7,201 nt of DNA from an uncultured Succinatimonas sp. (GCA_902465145.1 CABQMD010000043.1:1-7201); one strand, 5' to 3'; shown: positions 1 through 6,968, numbered from the stretch's first letter. Notes: generated by a model from the letters alone, not told the origin. Numbers and translations: made by a program.

Positions 1-1173
1 GTATTTGCGCAAAGCCATAGGTGAGCTGCCGTGTTCGGTAGCAACGACGATGAGCGGTGCGTTCAAAGTTTCGGAAGCTTCAACGGCGGCTAAACATACG
101 GCTGCTGTAGTGGAGACTTTTCCTGATAAAAGTTCTTCTGAGTGCAGACGTGCTTTGATTTCACGGTCGGTTCTTACGCAGATGCTGCTCATGGTCTCCA
201 CGGCTTCACGCGGATATTTACCTTTGGCAGATTCTCCTGACAGCATTACGGCATCAGTACCGTCGATAATGGCATTGGCCACGTCTCCTGCTTCTGCTCT
301 GGTAGGACGAGGGTTTTTTATCATGGAATCGAGCATCTGAGTTGCAGTGATCACGATCTTACCCATTTCATTGCAACGGCGGATGATGCGTTTTTGGGCA
401 AAGATCACTTCCTGAGCCGGAATTTCAACACCCATATCGCCGCGAGCAACCATGATCCCGTCAGCTGTTGCCAGAATGTCCTCGAAATTATCTATGCCTT
501 CCTGGTTTTCAATTTTGCAAATGATTTTAATGTCTTCACCGCCGTTGGCATCCAAAAATTCACGAATGTCCAAAACGTCGCGACGAGATCTGGTGAAAGA
601 CGCTGCGACGAAATCTACATTGCGTTTAATGCCAAAAAGCAGATCCTGTTTGTCTTTATCAGACATAAAAGGCATTGAAATATGGGTATTGGGCAGATTC
701 ACACCTTTGTGTTCGCCTAATACACCGTTATTCAGAACTTCGCATTCAACTTCGGTATCGGTTGTTGAAAGAACTTTCATACCGATGAGGCCGTCATCAA
801 GAAGTACGGTATCGCCGCGGTTTAGATCGCGGGCCAGATCAGCGTAGGTTACTGAAATTATTTTATTATTTCCTATTACTGATGAATCGGTGGTGATGGT
901 GATGTGATCGCCGGTTTTAAGTTCTATATCCTGTCCGTTTTCAAGTTTATTGGTACGGATTTCAGGACCTTTGGTATCCAGAAGAACGGCAAAGAGTCTG
1001 CCGTATTCTTTCATAATTTTTTCTATGGCGTCGATACGGCGTCCATGTTCTTCATAGTCGCCGTGAGAAAAATTCAGACGCATTACATTCATGCCTGAAT
1101 CAAGGAGAGTTTTTAAAACGGAGGGATCTTCTGACTTAGGTCCGATGGTACAAACCATCTTGGTCTTTTTCAT
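1..1173 (-). CDS. pykF: Pyruvate kinase, PykF type (C-terminus cut by window edge)
   Basis: Cytoplasmic glycolytic enzyme that transfers phosphate from phosphoenolpyruvate to ADP, giving pyruvate and ATP. The window holds 391 codons from the ATG at 1173-1171. E. coli PykF has about 470 residues, so roughly 80 are missing past base 1. Seen: N-terminal [13 protein letters not shown]; the substrate and K+ binding segment MRLNFSHGD (31-39) and [10 protein letters not shown] (64-73); a B domain at about 71-169; catalytic Lys220 in KIENQEG; metal ligands Glu222 and Asp246 in [10 protein letters not shown]; Thr278 in TATQMLDSM; and the [16 protein letters not shown] and [18 protein letters not shown] signatures (287-321). 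The sequence tracks PykF rather than PykA, so activation by fructose 1,6-bisphosphate is expected, but most of that C-terminal binding site lies outside the window. AAAGGAA lies 5 bases before the start. It is a separate transcription unit 174 bases downstream of frdD, with its own promoter. Confidence 0.97.
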   Translation of the reverse strand, partial: MKKTKMVCTIGPKSEDPSVLKTLLDSGMNVMRLNFSHGDYEEHGRRIDAIEKIMKEYGRLFAVLLDTKGPEIRTNKLENGQDIELKTGDHITITTDSSVIGNNKIISVTYADLARDLNRGDTVLLDDGLIGMKVLSTTDTEVECEVLNNGVLGEHKGVNLPNTHISMPFMSDKDKQDLLFGIKRNVDFVAASFTRSRRDVLDIREFLDANGGEDIKIICKIENQEGIDNFEDILATADGIMVARGDMGVEIPAQEVIFAQKRIIRRCNEMGKIVITATQMLDSMIKNPRPTRAEAGDVANAIIDGTDAVMLSGESAKGKYPREAVETMSSICVRTDREIKARLHSEELLSGKVSTTAAVCLAAVEASETLNAPLIVVATEHGSSPMALRKY

Positions 1174-1232
1174 ATTTTTCCTTTGCGCTTATCTATTTTT
1201 GCAACTTTGTTTCATATCTTTTAATGGCGCAA

Positions 1233-1241
1233 ATTATAGCA
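1233..1241 (-). promoter_or_regulatory. Extended -10 promoter for pykF
   Basis: On the minus strand the sequence reads TGCTATAAT, a consensus TATAAT (1238-1233) preceded by the TGn extension. No convincing -35 hexamer lies 16-18 bases upstream, which is common for extended -10 promoters. Transcription would start near 1226, giving a leader of about 50 bases before the pykF ATG at 1173. It lies downstream of the frd terminator, so pykF can be expressed independently of frd. I see no clear binding site for Cra or another known regulator. Confidence 0.65.
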
Positions 1242-1297
1242 GAAATTACGAAGACTTAAGGCTCTTGCATAGCAGATCGGAAGAAAAAAATCGGGTA

Positions 1298-1325
1298 CTA
1301 AAAAGCCCGCCTTTAAGGCGGGCTT
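1298..1325 (-). terminator. Rho-independent terminator of the frd operon
   Basis: A perfect 10-bp stem, AAGCCCGCCT (1303-1312) with AGGCGGGCTT (1316-1325), encloses a three-base loop. On the minus strand it is followed by a run of T (1304-1300), as expected for an intrinsic terminator 22 bases after the frdD stop. On the plus strand the bases after the stem (GAAGATTTTG) make a poor U-tract, so it acts mainly on minus-strand transcripts. It insulates pykF from frd. Confidence 0.9.
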
Positions 1326-1347
1326 GAAGATTTTGTTTCAGTCAGTT

Positions 1348-1725
1348 TCAGAAGAGCTTGCAGTAAATTACAAGCTGCAGACCTAAAACGATGAATGACA
1401 AAGCGGCTGCTCCGCCGTAGCACACATACCAGAAGATCTTGCTGTGAATATTGAAGTCATGGGTAGAGTGGTACATACGGTGGAGTGAGTAAAAGCTCAG
1501 AATGAACACGATGCCGAAGAGCACCAGAGCCAGGAACCAGTTGCCTAAAATGGCTTTGGCCTGAGCAAAACTCAAAAGACCGGTGGTAACGTCGGGAGAG
1601 CATATGCCGGCCAGAATGAACACCACCATTACGGCGGGAAGCACCCAGGCAGCGACCATACCGCCGGTACCGAACATCAGCCAGAAAATGGGCTCGTCAG
1701 AACGGGTAGGAAGAATAGGACGCAT
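1348..1725 (-). CDS. frdD: Fumarate reductase membrane anchor subunit D
   Basis: Small hydrophobic subunit which, with FrdC, anchors the FrdAB catalytic dimer on the cytoplasmic face of the inner membrane and helps form the menaquinol site. It has 125 residues (119 in E. coli). Seen: a soluble N-terminus with RSDEPIFW (8-15), close to RSDEPVFW of E. coli FrdD; three probable membrane helices at about 18-43, 60-82 and 98-120; and LHRMYHSTHD (81-90) before the third helix, matching the E. coli LHRMHHAMHD segment. The ATG at 1725-1723 is preceded by AAGGAG, which overlaps the frdC stop codon, so translation of frdC and frdD is probably coupled. It is the last gene of the operon; the terminator follows 22 bases after its stop. 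Confidence 0.95.
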   Translation of the reverse strand: MRPILPTRSDEPIFWLMFGTGGMVAAWVLPAVMVVFILAGICSPDVTTGLLSFAQAKAILGNWFLALVLFGIVFILSFYSLHRMYHSTHDFNIHSKIFWYVCYGGAAALSFIVLGLQLVIYCKLF

Positions 1726-1736
1726 AAATCTCTCCT

Positions 1737-2189
1737 TTACTTGGTAAGCAGTGCGGCACCGAGAACTACGACGAAACCGCCGATGGCAGCAGCGTAGAGA
1801 CCGATCTTGGTGACATAGTCAGGAAGCAGCTCGGTGCTGTTCTTGTTCATGAATACACGCACGGCCTTAGGCATGAGGTTGAACCAGGTAACCATGTGGA
1901 AGAGCTGAGCCACAAGGGTCAGTACGTTCAGTGCGATCACCACAGGATTGCCTAAGAAGCTCTGAACCCACCAAAGGTACGGAGCAACGCTGTCGGCGTT
2001 CTGATTACCGCTGTCCAAGTCACACATGGCAAACAGGAAGATGCCAAGTGCAATTTCCAAGGTGGCGAACAGTGCGAGTACGGCAGTACCTTCACGGATC
2101 ATGTAGCGTATGTAGAAGGGATTTTCCTTCCACCAGGTGGCCTTCACTTCAGGGTGATACGGCTTGCGGAACGATTTAACTTCTGACAT
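1737..2189 (-). CDS. frdC: Fumarate reductase membrane anchor subunit C
   Basis: Integral membrane subunit that binds menaquinol jointly with FrdD and passes electrons to the FrdB clusters. It has 150 residues (131 in E. coli). Seen: N-terminal TWWKENPFYIRYMIREGTAV (18-37), the FrdC hallmark, with Glu33 at the position of the E. coli Glu29 implicated in quinol chemistry and proton transfer; three probable helices at about 31-56, 78-104 and 126-148; and LFHMVTWF (96-103), whose His98 aligns with the conserved His82 of E. coli FrdC. The loop between helices 1 and 2 is about ten residues longer than in E. coli, and the N-terminus is slightly longer. The start ATG lies 3 bases after the frdB stop, with AGGAG inside the last frdB codons, so translational coupling is likely. 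Confidence 0.95.
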   Translation of the reverse strand: MSEVKSFRKPYHPEVKATWWKENPFYIRYMIREGTAVLALFATLEIALGIFLFAMCDLDSGNQNADSVAPYLWWVQSFLGNPVVIALNVLTLVAQLFHMVTWFNLMPKAVRVFMNKNSTELLPDYVTKIGLYAAAIGGFVVVLGAALLTK

Positions 2190-2192
2190 TGC

Positions 2193-2948
2193 TTACTCCT
2201 CAGGCTTAAAAAGCTTGATGACATAGTCGGTGGCACTCATCTTCTTGCCAAGCTGAATGGCAGAAGAAGGATCTACCTGTTTAGGGCAGACTTCTGAGCA
2301 GTAACCGACGAAAGTGCATCCCCAGACGCCGTTCTCGGAGTTGAGGAAAGGCAGACGCTGAGCGGTACCGCTGTCACGGCTGTCGGTGTTGTAACGATAC
2401 AGCAGAGTTAAGGCGGCAGGACCGATGAACTCAGGATTCAGCTTGTACTGCGGGCAGGCAGCATAGCAGCAACCGCAGTTGATGCACTGTGCAAACTGCA
2501 AGTAAGCTTCCATTTGCATGGGGCTTTGCTTGAAGTTCTTGTTAAGCGGCATGTTGGCATCTTTCTTCGAAGGAATGATGTAGGGCTTGATAAGCTCAAT
2601 CTTCTCGATGAGATCCGACAGATCGACGACCAAATCACGCTCGATGGGGAAGTTGGCCAAAGGCTCAATCTTCAAAGACTGTCCGTCGTAATCACGTAAG
2701 AAGGTTTTGCAGGCAAGATGAGGAACGCCGTTGACCATCATGCCGCAGGAACCGCAGATAGCCATACGGCAAGACCAGCGGAAGGACAGGGAAGGCTCGA
2801 GATTGTCCTTGATATAGAACAAAGCCTCAAGCAGAGAAGTGCCGTGGTGATACGGAACGTCGAAAGTCTGTTCCCAAGGCTTTTCATCCTGCTCCGGACG
2901 ATAACGGAGCACGGTGATCTTCATATTTTTGATATCGTTCTCAGCCAT
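2193..2948 (-). CDS. frdB: Fumarate reductase iron-sulfur subunit B
   Basis: Electron-transfer subunit that carries electrons from menaquinol in FrdCD to the FAD of FrdA through three Fe-S clusters. It has 251 residues (244 in E. coli). Seen: the [2Fe-2S] ligands Cys60, Cys65, Cys68 and Cys80 in [13 protein letters not shown] and LACKTFL; the [4Fe-4S] ligands Cys155, Cys158, Cys161 and Cys221; and the [3Fe-4S] ligands Cys165, Cys211 and Cys217 in [12 protein letters not shown], with the same spacing as E. coli. Strongly Frd-like stretches include [13 protein letters not shown] (98-110) and NPEFIGPAA (171-179). Cys160, in [12 protein letters not shown], is an additional cysteine; E. coli FrdB has Leu there. 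The start ATG is 3 bases after the frdA stop, with AAGGAGG lying 11 bases before it inside the end of frdA. Confidence 0.97.
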   Translation of the reverse strand: MAENDIKNMKITVLRYRPEQDEKPWEQTFDVPYHHGTSLLEALFYIKDNLEPSLSFRWSCRMAICGSCGMMVNGVPHLACKTFLRDYDGQSLKIEPLANFPIERDLVVDLSDLIEKIELIKPYIIPSKKDANMPLNKNFKQSPMQMEAYLQFAQCINCGCCYAACPQYKLNPEFIGPAALTLLYRYNTDSRDSGTAQRLPFLNSENGVWGCTFVGYCSEVCPKQVDPSSAIQLGKKMSATDYVIKLFKPEE

Positions 2949-2951
2949 TTG

Positions 2952-4769
2952 TTACTTGGCCTCCTTTGCTGCTTTGGCCTTTCTTGCGGCCTCTGCCTGC
3001 TCAGCCTCAGCGCCGTAAACACGTTTGGCAGGCTGGAAGGTAGTGATCTTAACGTCCTGGAGCTTGATCTCAGGCTCGCCGGTTTCCTGATTCATGAAAG
3101 CCAGAGAGTGTTTGAGGAAGTTCACATCATCACGCTGCTTGTATGCACCGTTAGGTCCGTCCAAGCGCTGGTGGGAACCGCGGGACTCTTTGCGGTTGAT
3201 GGCTGAATATACCATGGTCTGAGCAACGTCGAGGGTGTAACCGAGCTCGATGAGGTTCATCCATTCGGTATTGAATACGCGACCGCGATCGGAAATACCG
3301 ATGTTCTTGTAACGCTGTTTGAGTTCTTTGAGTTTCTCAATGGTAGCGGCCATGGACTCTTCTTCACGGTAAATACCGACGCCTGCTTCCATAGATTCAC
3401 CCATTTCATGGCGAACTTTACCCTGAGACTCAGTTCCCTTGATGTCAAAGAGGGAGAGGGCACGTTTCTCTGCAGCTTCTGCCTGACGGGCCAATTCTGC
3501 AGAATCGTAATCCTTGACAGCATGAGCACGTTCGGCCATTGCATCACCGCCGGCCTTGCCGAATACCACAGTTTCAACCAAAGAGTTAGAACCAAGACGG
3601 TTGGCACCGTGAATACCGACTGAAGCGCACTCGCCGGCAGCATACAGACCTTCCATAGGAGTGGCGGTTCTGCCGTCGGTTTCGATACCGCCCATGGTGT
3701 AGTGAACCACAGGACGCACAGGCACGGGGGCTTTGACCGGATCAACACCGGAGTAGGTTTGAGCCAGTTCGCAGATGAGAGGCAGACGCTCGTGCAGATA
3801 TTTTTCACCCAAGTGGGTCAGATCGAGCAGTACGGCTTCGCCCAAAGGATACTTAATGGTACGACCCTTCTTGGATTCGTTCCAGAAAGCCTGAGACAGA
3901 CGATCACGAGGACCCAATTCCATGTACTTGTTCTTAGGCTGTCCTACGGGAGTTTCAGGACCCAAACCGTAATCCTGCAGGTAACGGTAATGATCTTTGT
4001 TATACAGAACACCGCCTTCGCCGCGGCAACCTTCGGTCATCAACAGACCACATCCGAGCAAGCCGGTAGGGTGGTACTGTACGAATTCCATGTCACGTAA
4101 AGGAACGCCGTGACGATAAGCCAAAGCCTGACCGTCACCGGTAACGATACCGCCGTTAGTGTTGAACAGATAGCAACGTCCTGCACCGCCGGTGGCTAAG
4201 AATACGGCCTTGGCGTTAATTTGACGGAAAATGCCGTTCTGCAGATCATAGCAGACCACACCGCGGCAAACCCCTTCTTCTACCAAGAGGTCGAGAACGA
4301 AGTGTTCGTCAAAACGCTCAATGGAGGGGAATGATACGGAGGTTTGGAACAAAGTATGGAGCATGTGGAAGCCGGATTTATCGGCTGCGAACCAAGTGCG
4401 GGGCACCTTCATGCCGCCGAAACGACGGACGTTTACGTCGCCGTTTGGCTTACGTGACCAAGGACAACCCCAATGTTCGAGCTGATAAAGCTCAGGGGTG
4501 GTGTGACGTACAAAGTATTCGACAACGTCTTGTTCGCACAACCAGTCGCCGCCGGCAACGGTGTCTTCAAAGTGCTTTTGTAAAGAGTCGTCTTCGCGAA
4601 CTACACCGGCAGCACCGCCTTCTGCGGCAACGGTGTGTGAACGCATAGGGTATACTTTGGAAATGAGCGCAACGCGAAGCTTGGGATCAGCCTGCGCAAC
4701 TGCAATAGCAGCACGAAGACCAGCTCCGCCGGCACCCACGATCGCAACATCGTATTGATATTTTTCCAC
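2952..4769 (-). CDS. frdA: Fumarate reductase flavoprotein subunit A
   Basis: Catalytic subunit that reduces fumarate to succinate during anaerobic respiration, bound to the inner face of the membrane through FrdBCD. It has 605 residues (602 in E. coli). Seen: an FAD-binding GAGGAG motif (12-17); His45 in RSHTVAAEGG, the covalent 8-alpha-histidyl FAD attachment site; Glu50, where succinate dehydrogenase SdhA has Gln; and dicarboxylate-site residues His233 (QYHPTG), Thr245-Glu246 (MTEGCRGEGG), Arg288 (GPRD), His356 (HYTMGG) and Arg391 (GANRLGSNSL). The C-terminus ends in an Ala/Lys/Glu-rich tail, as in E. coli FrdA. The start is GTG (4769-4767), chosen because AGGAG lies 6 bases upstream and the N-terminus aligns with E. 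coli FrdA, which as I recall also uses GTG. The Glu50 residue and the separate FrdC and FrdD anchors argue for fumarate reductase rather than SdhA. Confidence 0.98.
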   Translation of the reverse strand: MEKYQYDVAIVGAGGAGLRAAIAVAQADPKLRVALISKVYPMRSHTVAAEGGAAGVVREDDSLQKHFEDTVAGGDWLCEQDVVEYFVRHTTPELYQLEHWGCPWSRKPNGDVNVRRFGGMKVPRTWFAADKSGFHMLHTLFQTSVSFPSIERFDEHFVLDLLVEEGVCRGVVCYDLQNGIFRQINAKAVFLATGGAGRCYLFNTNGGIVTGDGQALAYRHGVPLRDMEFVQYHPTGLLGCGLLMTEGCRGEGGVLYNKDHYRYLQDYGLGPETPVGQPKNKYMELGPRDRLSQAFWNESKKGRTIKYPLGEAVLLDLTHLGEKYLHERLPLICELAQTYSGVDPVKAPVPVRPVVHYTMGGIETDGRTATPMEGLYAAGECASVGIHGANRLGSNSLVETVVFGKAGGDAMAERAHAVKDYDSAELARQAEAAEKRALSLFDIKGTESQGKVRHEMGESMEAGVGIYREEESMAATIEKLKELKQRYKNIGISDRGRVFNTEWMNLIELGYTLDVAQTMVYSAINRKESRGSHQRLDGPNGAYKQRDDVNFLKHSLAFMNQETGEPEIKLQDVKITTFQPAKRVYGAEAEQAEAARKAKAAKEAK

Positions 4770-4795
4770 GTGAATCTCCTAATGATCCGAACTGC

Positions 4796-4817
4796 GTTTA
4801 CCTGTTTTTAGGTAGAC
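4796..4817. repeat. Imperfect palindrome in the frdA leader (possible operator or RNA hairpin)
   Basis: GTTTACCT (4796-4803) and AGGTAGAC (4810-4817) are inverted copies with 7 of 8 positions matching, around the six-base centre GTTTTT. The palindrome begins 27 bases upstream of the frdA GTG and lies downstream of the candidate -10. It could bind a dimeric regulator or form a weak hairpin in the leader RNA. It does not match the FNR or ArcA consensus, so I do not name a regulator. Confidence 0.4.
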
Positions 4818-4848
4818 ACAGTCAGACAGCAAGCAAAAAATCGTTGTA

Positions 4849-4854
4849 ATTATA
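4849..4854 (-). promoter_or_regulatory. Candidate -10 element of the frd operon promoter
   Basis: The minus strand reads TATAAT here, inside TCATATATAATTACAAC, about 80 bases upstream of the frdA GTG. A -35 at normal spacing would fall in the hairpin of the psd terminator and has no good match, so the promoter may depend on an activator. Fumarate reductase promoters in related bacteria are FNR-activated, but I cannot find a TTGAT-N4-ATCAA site at a suitable distance. The assignment rests on the hexamer and its position only. Confidence 0.35.
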
Positions 4855-4856
4855 TA

Positions 4857-4887
4857 TGAAAACAAGGCTGCATTTGTATGCAGCCTT
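4857..4887 (-). terminator. Rho-independent terminator downstream of psd
   Basis: A perfect 10-bp stem, AAGGCTGCAT (4864-4873) with ATGCAGCCTT (4878-4887), has a TTGT loop. Read on the minus strand, the stem runs into TTGTTTT, a fair U-tract, about 65 bases after the psd stop. On the plus strand it ends in TTTTG and could act weakly, but no plus-strand gene is present there. It directly abuts the candidate frd promoter, separating psd from frd. Confidence 0.78.
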
Positions 4888-4951
4888 TTGTGTAGTCAAA
4901 ATCTTGCGGGCTATGCCGCATTTTAGATTGTAGATCCAGCCGGATGGAAAT

Positions 4952-5794
4952 TTAACGGCAAAGAGGTTGTCCCATGCGGATCGGTGTGCCTTCAACGATA
5001 TTATCGGTAAAATCTCCGAAACTTTCCGGCCACATGCATATTACGGTTGAACCAAAACAGAAATATCCGATTTCTTCACCTTTTAAGAAAGAGTACTGAT
5101 CAGGTTCATAATATTTTATTCCTAATCCTTTACGACGTTTTACGGTGCCTGACCAACTGGTGTGAATGCTTCCTACAATAGCGGCGCCAACAAAAATCAG
5201 GCAAAAAGGTCCGTCCTGAGTTTCGAATATGCAGACAAGACGTTCATTGGCTGTATATAGTCCTGGCATATGAGAAGTATTGCGTTTGCCTACCGGAAAG
5301 TGACGCCCCGGTATATGAATGGTTTTTACCAAAGTAGCGTCTATAGGCATGTGCACACGGTGATAATTTGACGGAGAAAGATATAAGGTTGCGAACTTAC
5401 CGTTTTCAAAAGGAGCGCAGTCTTTACTGTCACCGCCCATCAGGGCTTTGAACGAGTAGTCTATGCCTTTTGCTTGTATAAGACGTCCTGCCGTGATTGT
5501 TCCGCAGGCACCGATCGTTCCGTCAACAGGGGATATTCCCAAACATTTATCTGCAATCGGGCGTGCGTCTTTTTTCAGTTTTCTTATAAAAAATTCGTTA
5601 AAAGTTGCATAACTTGCCGGATCAGTTTTTTGACATTCCTCAAGATTTATATGGTAGGCCTTGATGAAATCACGGATTAAAAAGGCTGAAATCTTGCCCA
5701 TTTTTGCCTCTGCAAGTCTCCCCATAAGTTTGGTCAGAGTTGAAAAAGGCATGGTGTAGTCAAAAAGTTTCAATAAAGTGTTAGTTAAAGACAT
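4952..5794 (-). CDS. psd: Phosphatidylserine decarboxylase proenzyme
   Basis: Converts phosphatidylserine to phosphatidylethanolamine, the last step of PE synthesis, as a peripheral protein on the inner membrane. It is made as a proenzyme that cleaves itself to create a pyruvoyl cofactor. It has 280 residues, shorter than E. coli Psd (322), which carries a longer C-terminal tail. Seen: TFNEFFIRKLK (64-74); PVDGTIG with Asp91 and YHRVHMP with His148, which match the Asp-His pair of the self-cleavage triad; IVGSI (206-210); and FGST (247-250). Cleavage between Gly248 and Ser249 would give a beta chain of 248 residues and an alpha chain of 32. FGST replaces the usual LGST. The ATG at 5794-5792 has AGGAT about 8 bases upstream. 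Psd ends at its own terminator and is not in the frd operon. E. coli also has psd a few genes from frd, so the proximity may be partly ancestral. Confidence 0.95.
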   Translation of the reverse strand: MSLTNTLLKLFDYTMPFSTLTKLMGRLAEAKMGKISAFLIRDFIKAYHINLEECQKTDPASYATFNEFFIRKLKKDARPIADKCLGISPVDGTIGACGTITAGRLIQAKGIDYSFKALMGGDSKDCAPFENGKFATLYLSPSNYHRVHMPIDATLVKTIHIPGRHFPVGKRNTSHMPGLYTANERLVCIFETQDGPFCLIFVGAAIVGSIHTSWSGTVKRRKGLGIKYYEPDQYSFLKGEEIGYFCFGSTVICMWPESFGDFTDNIVEGTPIRMGQPLCR

Positions 5795-5806
5795 GGGCTG
5801 ATCCTG

Positions 5807-5817
5807 AAATAAGGCCT
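5807..5817. repeat. Left copy of an 11-bp inverted repeat bracketing the transposase-like gene
   Basis: The plus strand reads AAATAAGGCCT, and its exact reverse complement AGGCCTTATTT occurs at 6958-6968. The pair encloses the transposase-like gene at 5884-6927 and could be terminal inverted repeats of a decayed insertion sequence. This copy ends 13 bases upstream of the psd ATG, just outside the psd ribosome binding site. No target-site duplication is visible outside the pair. Confidence 0.4.
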
Positions 5818-5833
5818 CTAAATTGTTTTTTAG

Positions 5834-5839
5834 ATTCTA
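5834..5839 (-). promoter_or_regulatory. Candidate -10 element upstream of psd
   Basis: The minus strand reads TAGAAT, five of six matches to the sigma-70 -10 consensus, 39 bases upstream of the psd ATG. No clear -35 hexamer is present at 16-18 bases. A sigma-E style promoter was considered because E. coli psd has one, but the -35 half is not recognisable. If the inverted repeat at 5807 marks the end of an old mobile element, this promoter lies inside it. Confidence 0.3.
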
Positions 5840-5883
5840 ACAGACAGAATATGCTTTCATCAGAAACGTTTGCAGGATGAGTT

Positions 5884-6927
5884 TTAATTGTCAGAATTTT
5901 CGCCTGCTGCGATCAAATGTGCATACATCATAGGAGGAATGATCTGTTCGTCTGAAGTAAATTTCGTACGCAGTCTTCTTGAGAGTTCCGTTTTATCCTG
6001 AATGTTTAAAAGCGGCAACAATCCAAGCGCAGTCATAATATTGTTCATGGTTCGCACGTAATGACCGTTATTAGCTTTTATGTAAAGAATGGGGCCGTCG
6101 CCGCCTATCGGATAATCAACCAGTAGCAAAGCACGTCTTAATGAATTTTTAATTTCGTGAAAGTCGGCAGTGATACCAGCGTCGGCAACTTTTTTTTCAA
6201 GTACGCGTACTACAGCATTTGCAACCATTTCAAAAGTAAATCGTCCGTAGACAGGATCTTCATTATTGTCATGAAGTAACTTTTCGTAGGTTTTGTCATC
6301 TATATTCTGAGGTTTGATTTTCTCAGGATCTATGCCGTGATCCGATTGCAGGTGATCACGAACGAAATTTAAAATACGAAAACGTTCTGTACTTAAAAGG
6401 CGTAAAAAACCGTCGGCATCTGCCAGCGGATCCTCTGGATTAAAACTTGAGGACATGATTGCCGTTTCTATGCCGAATTTTAAACCGGTGTTTTCAAATT
6501 TAAGGATCCTGGCAAGGGCTCTTTCAAAAAAAGTTTGATTTAAATTCAAATTCAATTTTTGATGGTAGCGTCTTTGGAGGTAATTTAAACGGTAATCAAG
6601 CTTAAGACAGCCGCACCAGACCGCTTTTATCACAAATGAAGAATAGTTAAGCGAGGGCATGCCGTCTTGTAATTCCTGCTGTTCTTTTTTAATAGCCAAC
6701 GATCTTATTTGTGACACTGTCCTTGCTGTGCTGAAAGTTCTTAGTTCCTGAGAATTGCGCCGCACTTCTTCTCGCAGTTTTTCCAAAGCTTCAGGATCTT
6801 TTTCCAAAAAAAGATCAAGTCTACCTAGCTTTTTAACAGTGCGGTGTGCAACCGCTCCGTTTTTACGGAAAGATTCTATTATGTAGATATATTCGGCACC
6901 GCCTGATTTTTTTATTTGCACGAACAT
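5884..6927 (-). CDS. IS1634-family transposase-like protein lacking the catalytic core
   Basis: A 347-residue protein; family assignment is from remembered sequence patterns and is tentative. The N-terminus, MFVQIKKSGGAEYIYIIES (1-19) followed by HRTVKKLGRLD (28-38), has the typical start of IS1634-type transposases. A charged, probably helical stretch follows (about 44-85), then LNYLQRRYHQKLNLNLNQ (114-131) and a segment resembling the region just before the DDE core. From about residue 228, FTFEMVANAVVRVLEKKV and LLPLLNIQDKTELSRRLR (303-320) resemble the family's C-terminal end. The RNase H-like catalytic portion, normally between these parts, seems absent: family members usually have some 500-600 residues and I find no DDE triad. 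It is probably an in-frame deletion derivative, inactive as a transposase, or possibly a repurposed protein. The frame is fully open. No good ribosome binding site precedes the ATG at 6927-6925. It is more AT-rich than the frd genes. Confidence 0.55.
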   Translation of the reverse strand: MFVQIKKSGGAEYIYIIESFRKNGAVAHRTVKKLGRLDLFLEKDPEALEKLREEVRRNSQELRTFSTARTVSQIRSLAIKKEQQELQDGMPSLNYSSFVIKAVWCGCLKLDYRLNYLQRRYHQKLNLNLNQTFFERALARILKFENTGLKFGIETAIMSSSFNPEDPLADADGFLRLLSTERFRILNFVRDHLQSDHGIDPEKIKPQNIDDKTYEKLLHDNNEDPVYGRFTFEMVANAVVRVLEKKVADAGITADFHEIKNSLRRALLLVDYPIGGDGPILYIKANNGHYVRTMNNIMTALGLLPLLNIQDKTELSRRLRTKFTSDEQIIPPMMYAHLIAAGENSDN

Positions 6928-6957
6928 AAGTTAGAATTAGTAACCTCGCAAACGGTT

Positions 6958-6968
6958 AGGCCTTATTT
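6958..6968. repeat. Right copy of the 11-bp inverted repeat
   Basis: AGGCCTTATTT is the exact inverted partner of 5807-5817. It lies 31 bases upstream of the start codon of the transposase-like gene. Inside both copies a second shared word, ATTCTAAC, also in inverted orientation, occurs at 5834-5841 and at 6930-6937, but at unequal distances (16 and 20 bases). This fits degraded insertion sequence ends but is not proof. Confidence 0.4.

Noticed and set aside
5..1327. Several plus-strand open frames of 64-131 residues opposite pykF
   Set aside because: They lie antisense to an unmistakable pyruvate kinase, give low-complexity or unrecognisable proteins and have no ribosome binding sites. They arise from codon bias on the opposite strand.
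3257..3808. A 183-residue minus-strand frame inside frdA
   Set aside because: It is a frame-shifted shadow of frdA, whose own frame is intact and matches the family end to end. No sign of a nested gene.
3702..4100. Plus-strand frame of 132 residues opposite frdA
   Set aside because: Antisense shadow with no start signal or recognisable motif.
2952..4769. Possibility that the flavoprotein is succinate dehydrogenase SdhA
   Set aside because: Glu50 in AAEGG, the FrdA-like C-terminal tail and the FrdC/FrdD anchors without a b-type haem signature all point to fumarate reductase.
4770..4863. FNR or ArcA binding site upstream of frdA
   Set aside because: Expected from E. coli, but no site resembling TTGAT-N4-ATCAA or the ArcA repeat could be read on either strand.
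4906..4925. Small hairpin TGCGG/CCGCA followed by TTTT on the plus strand
   Set aside because: Only five base pairs, and the T-run is on the strand without a gene. The stronger hairpin at 4864-4887 is the better terminator.
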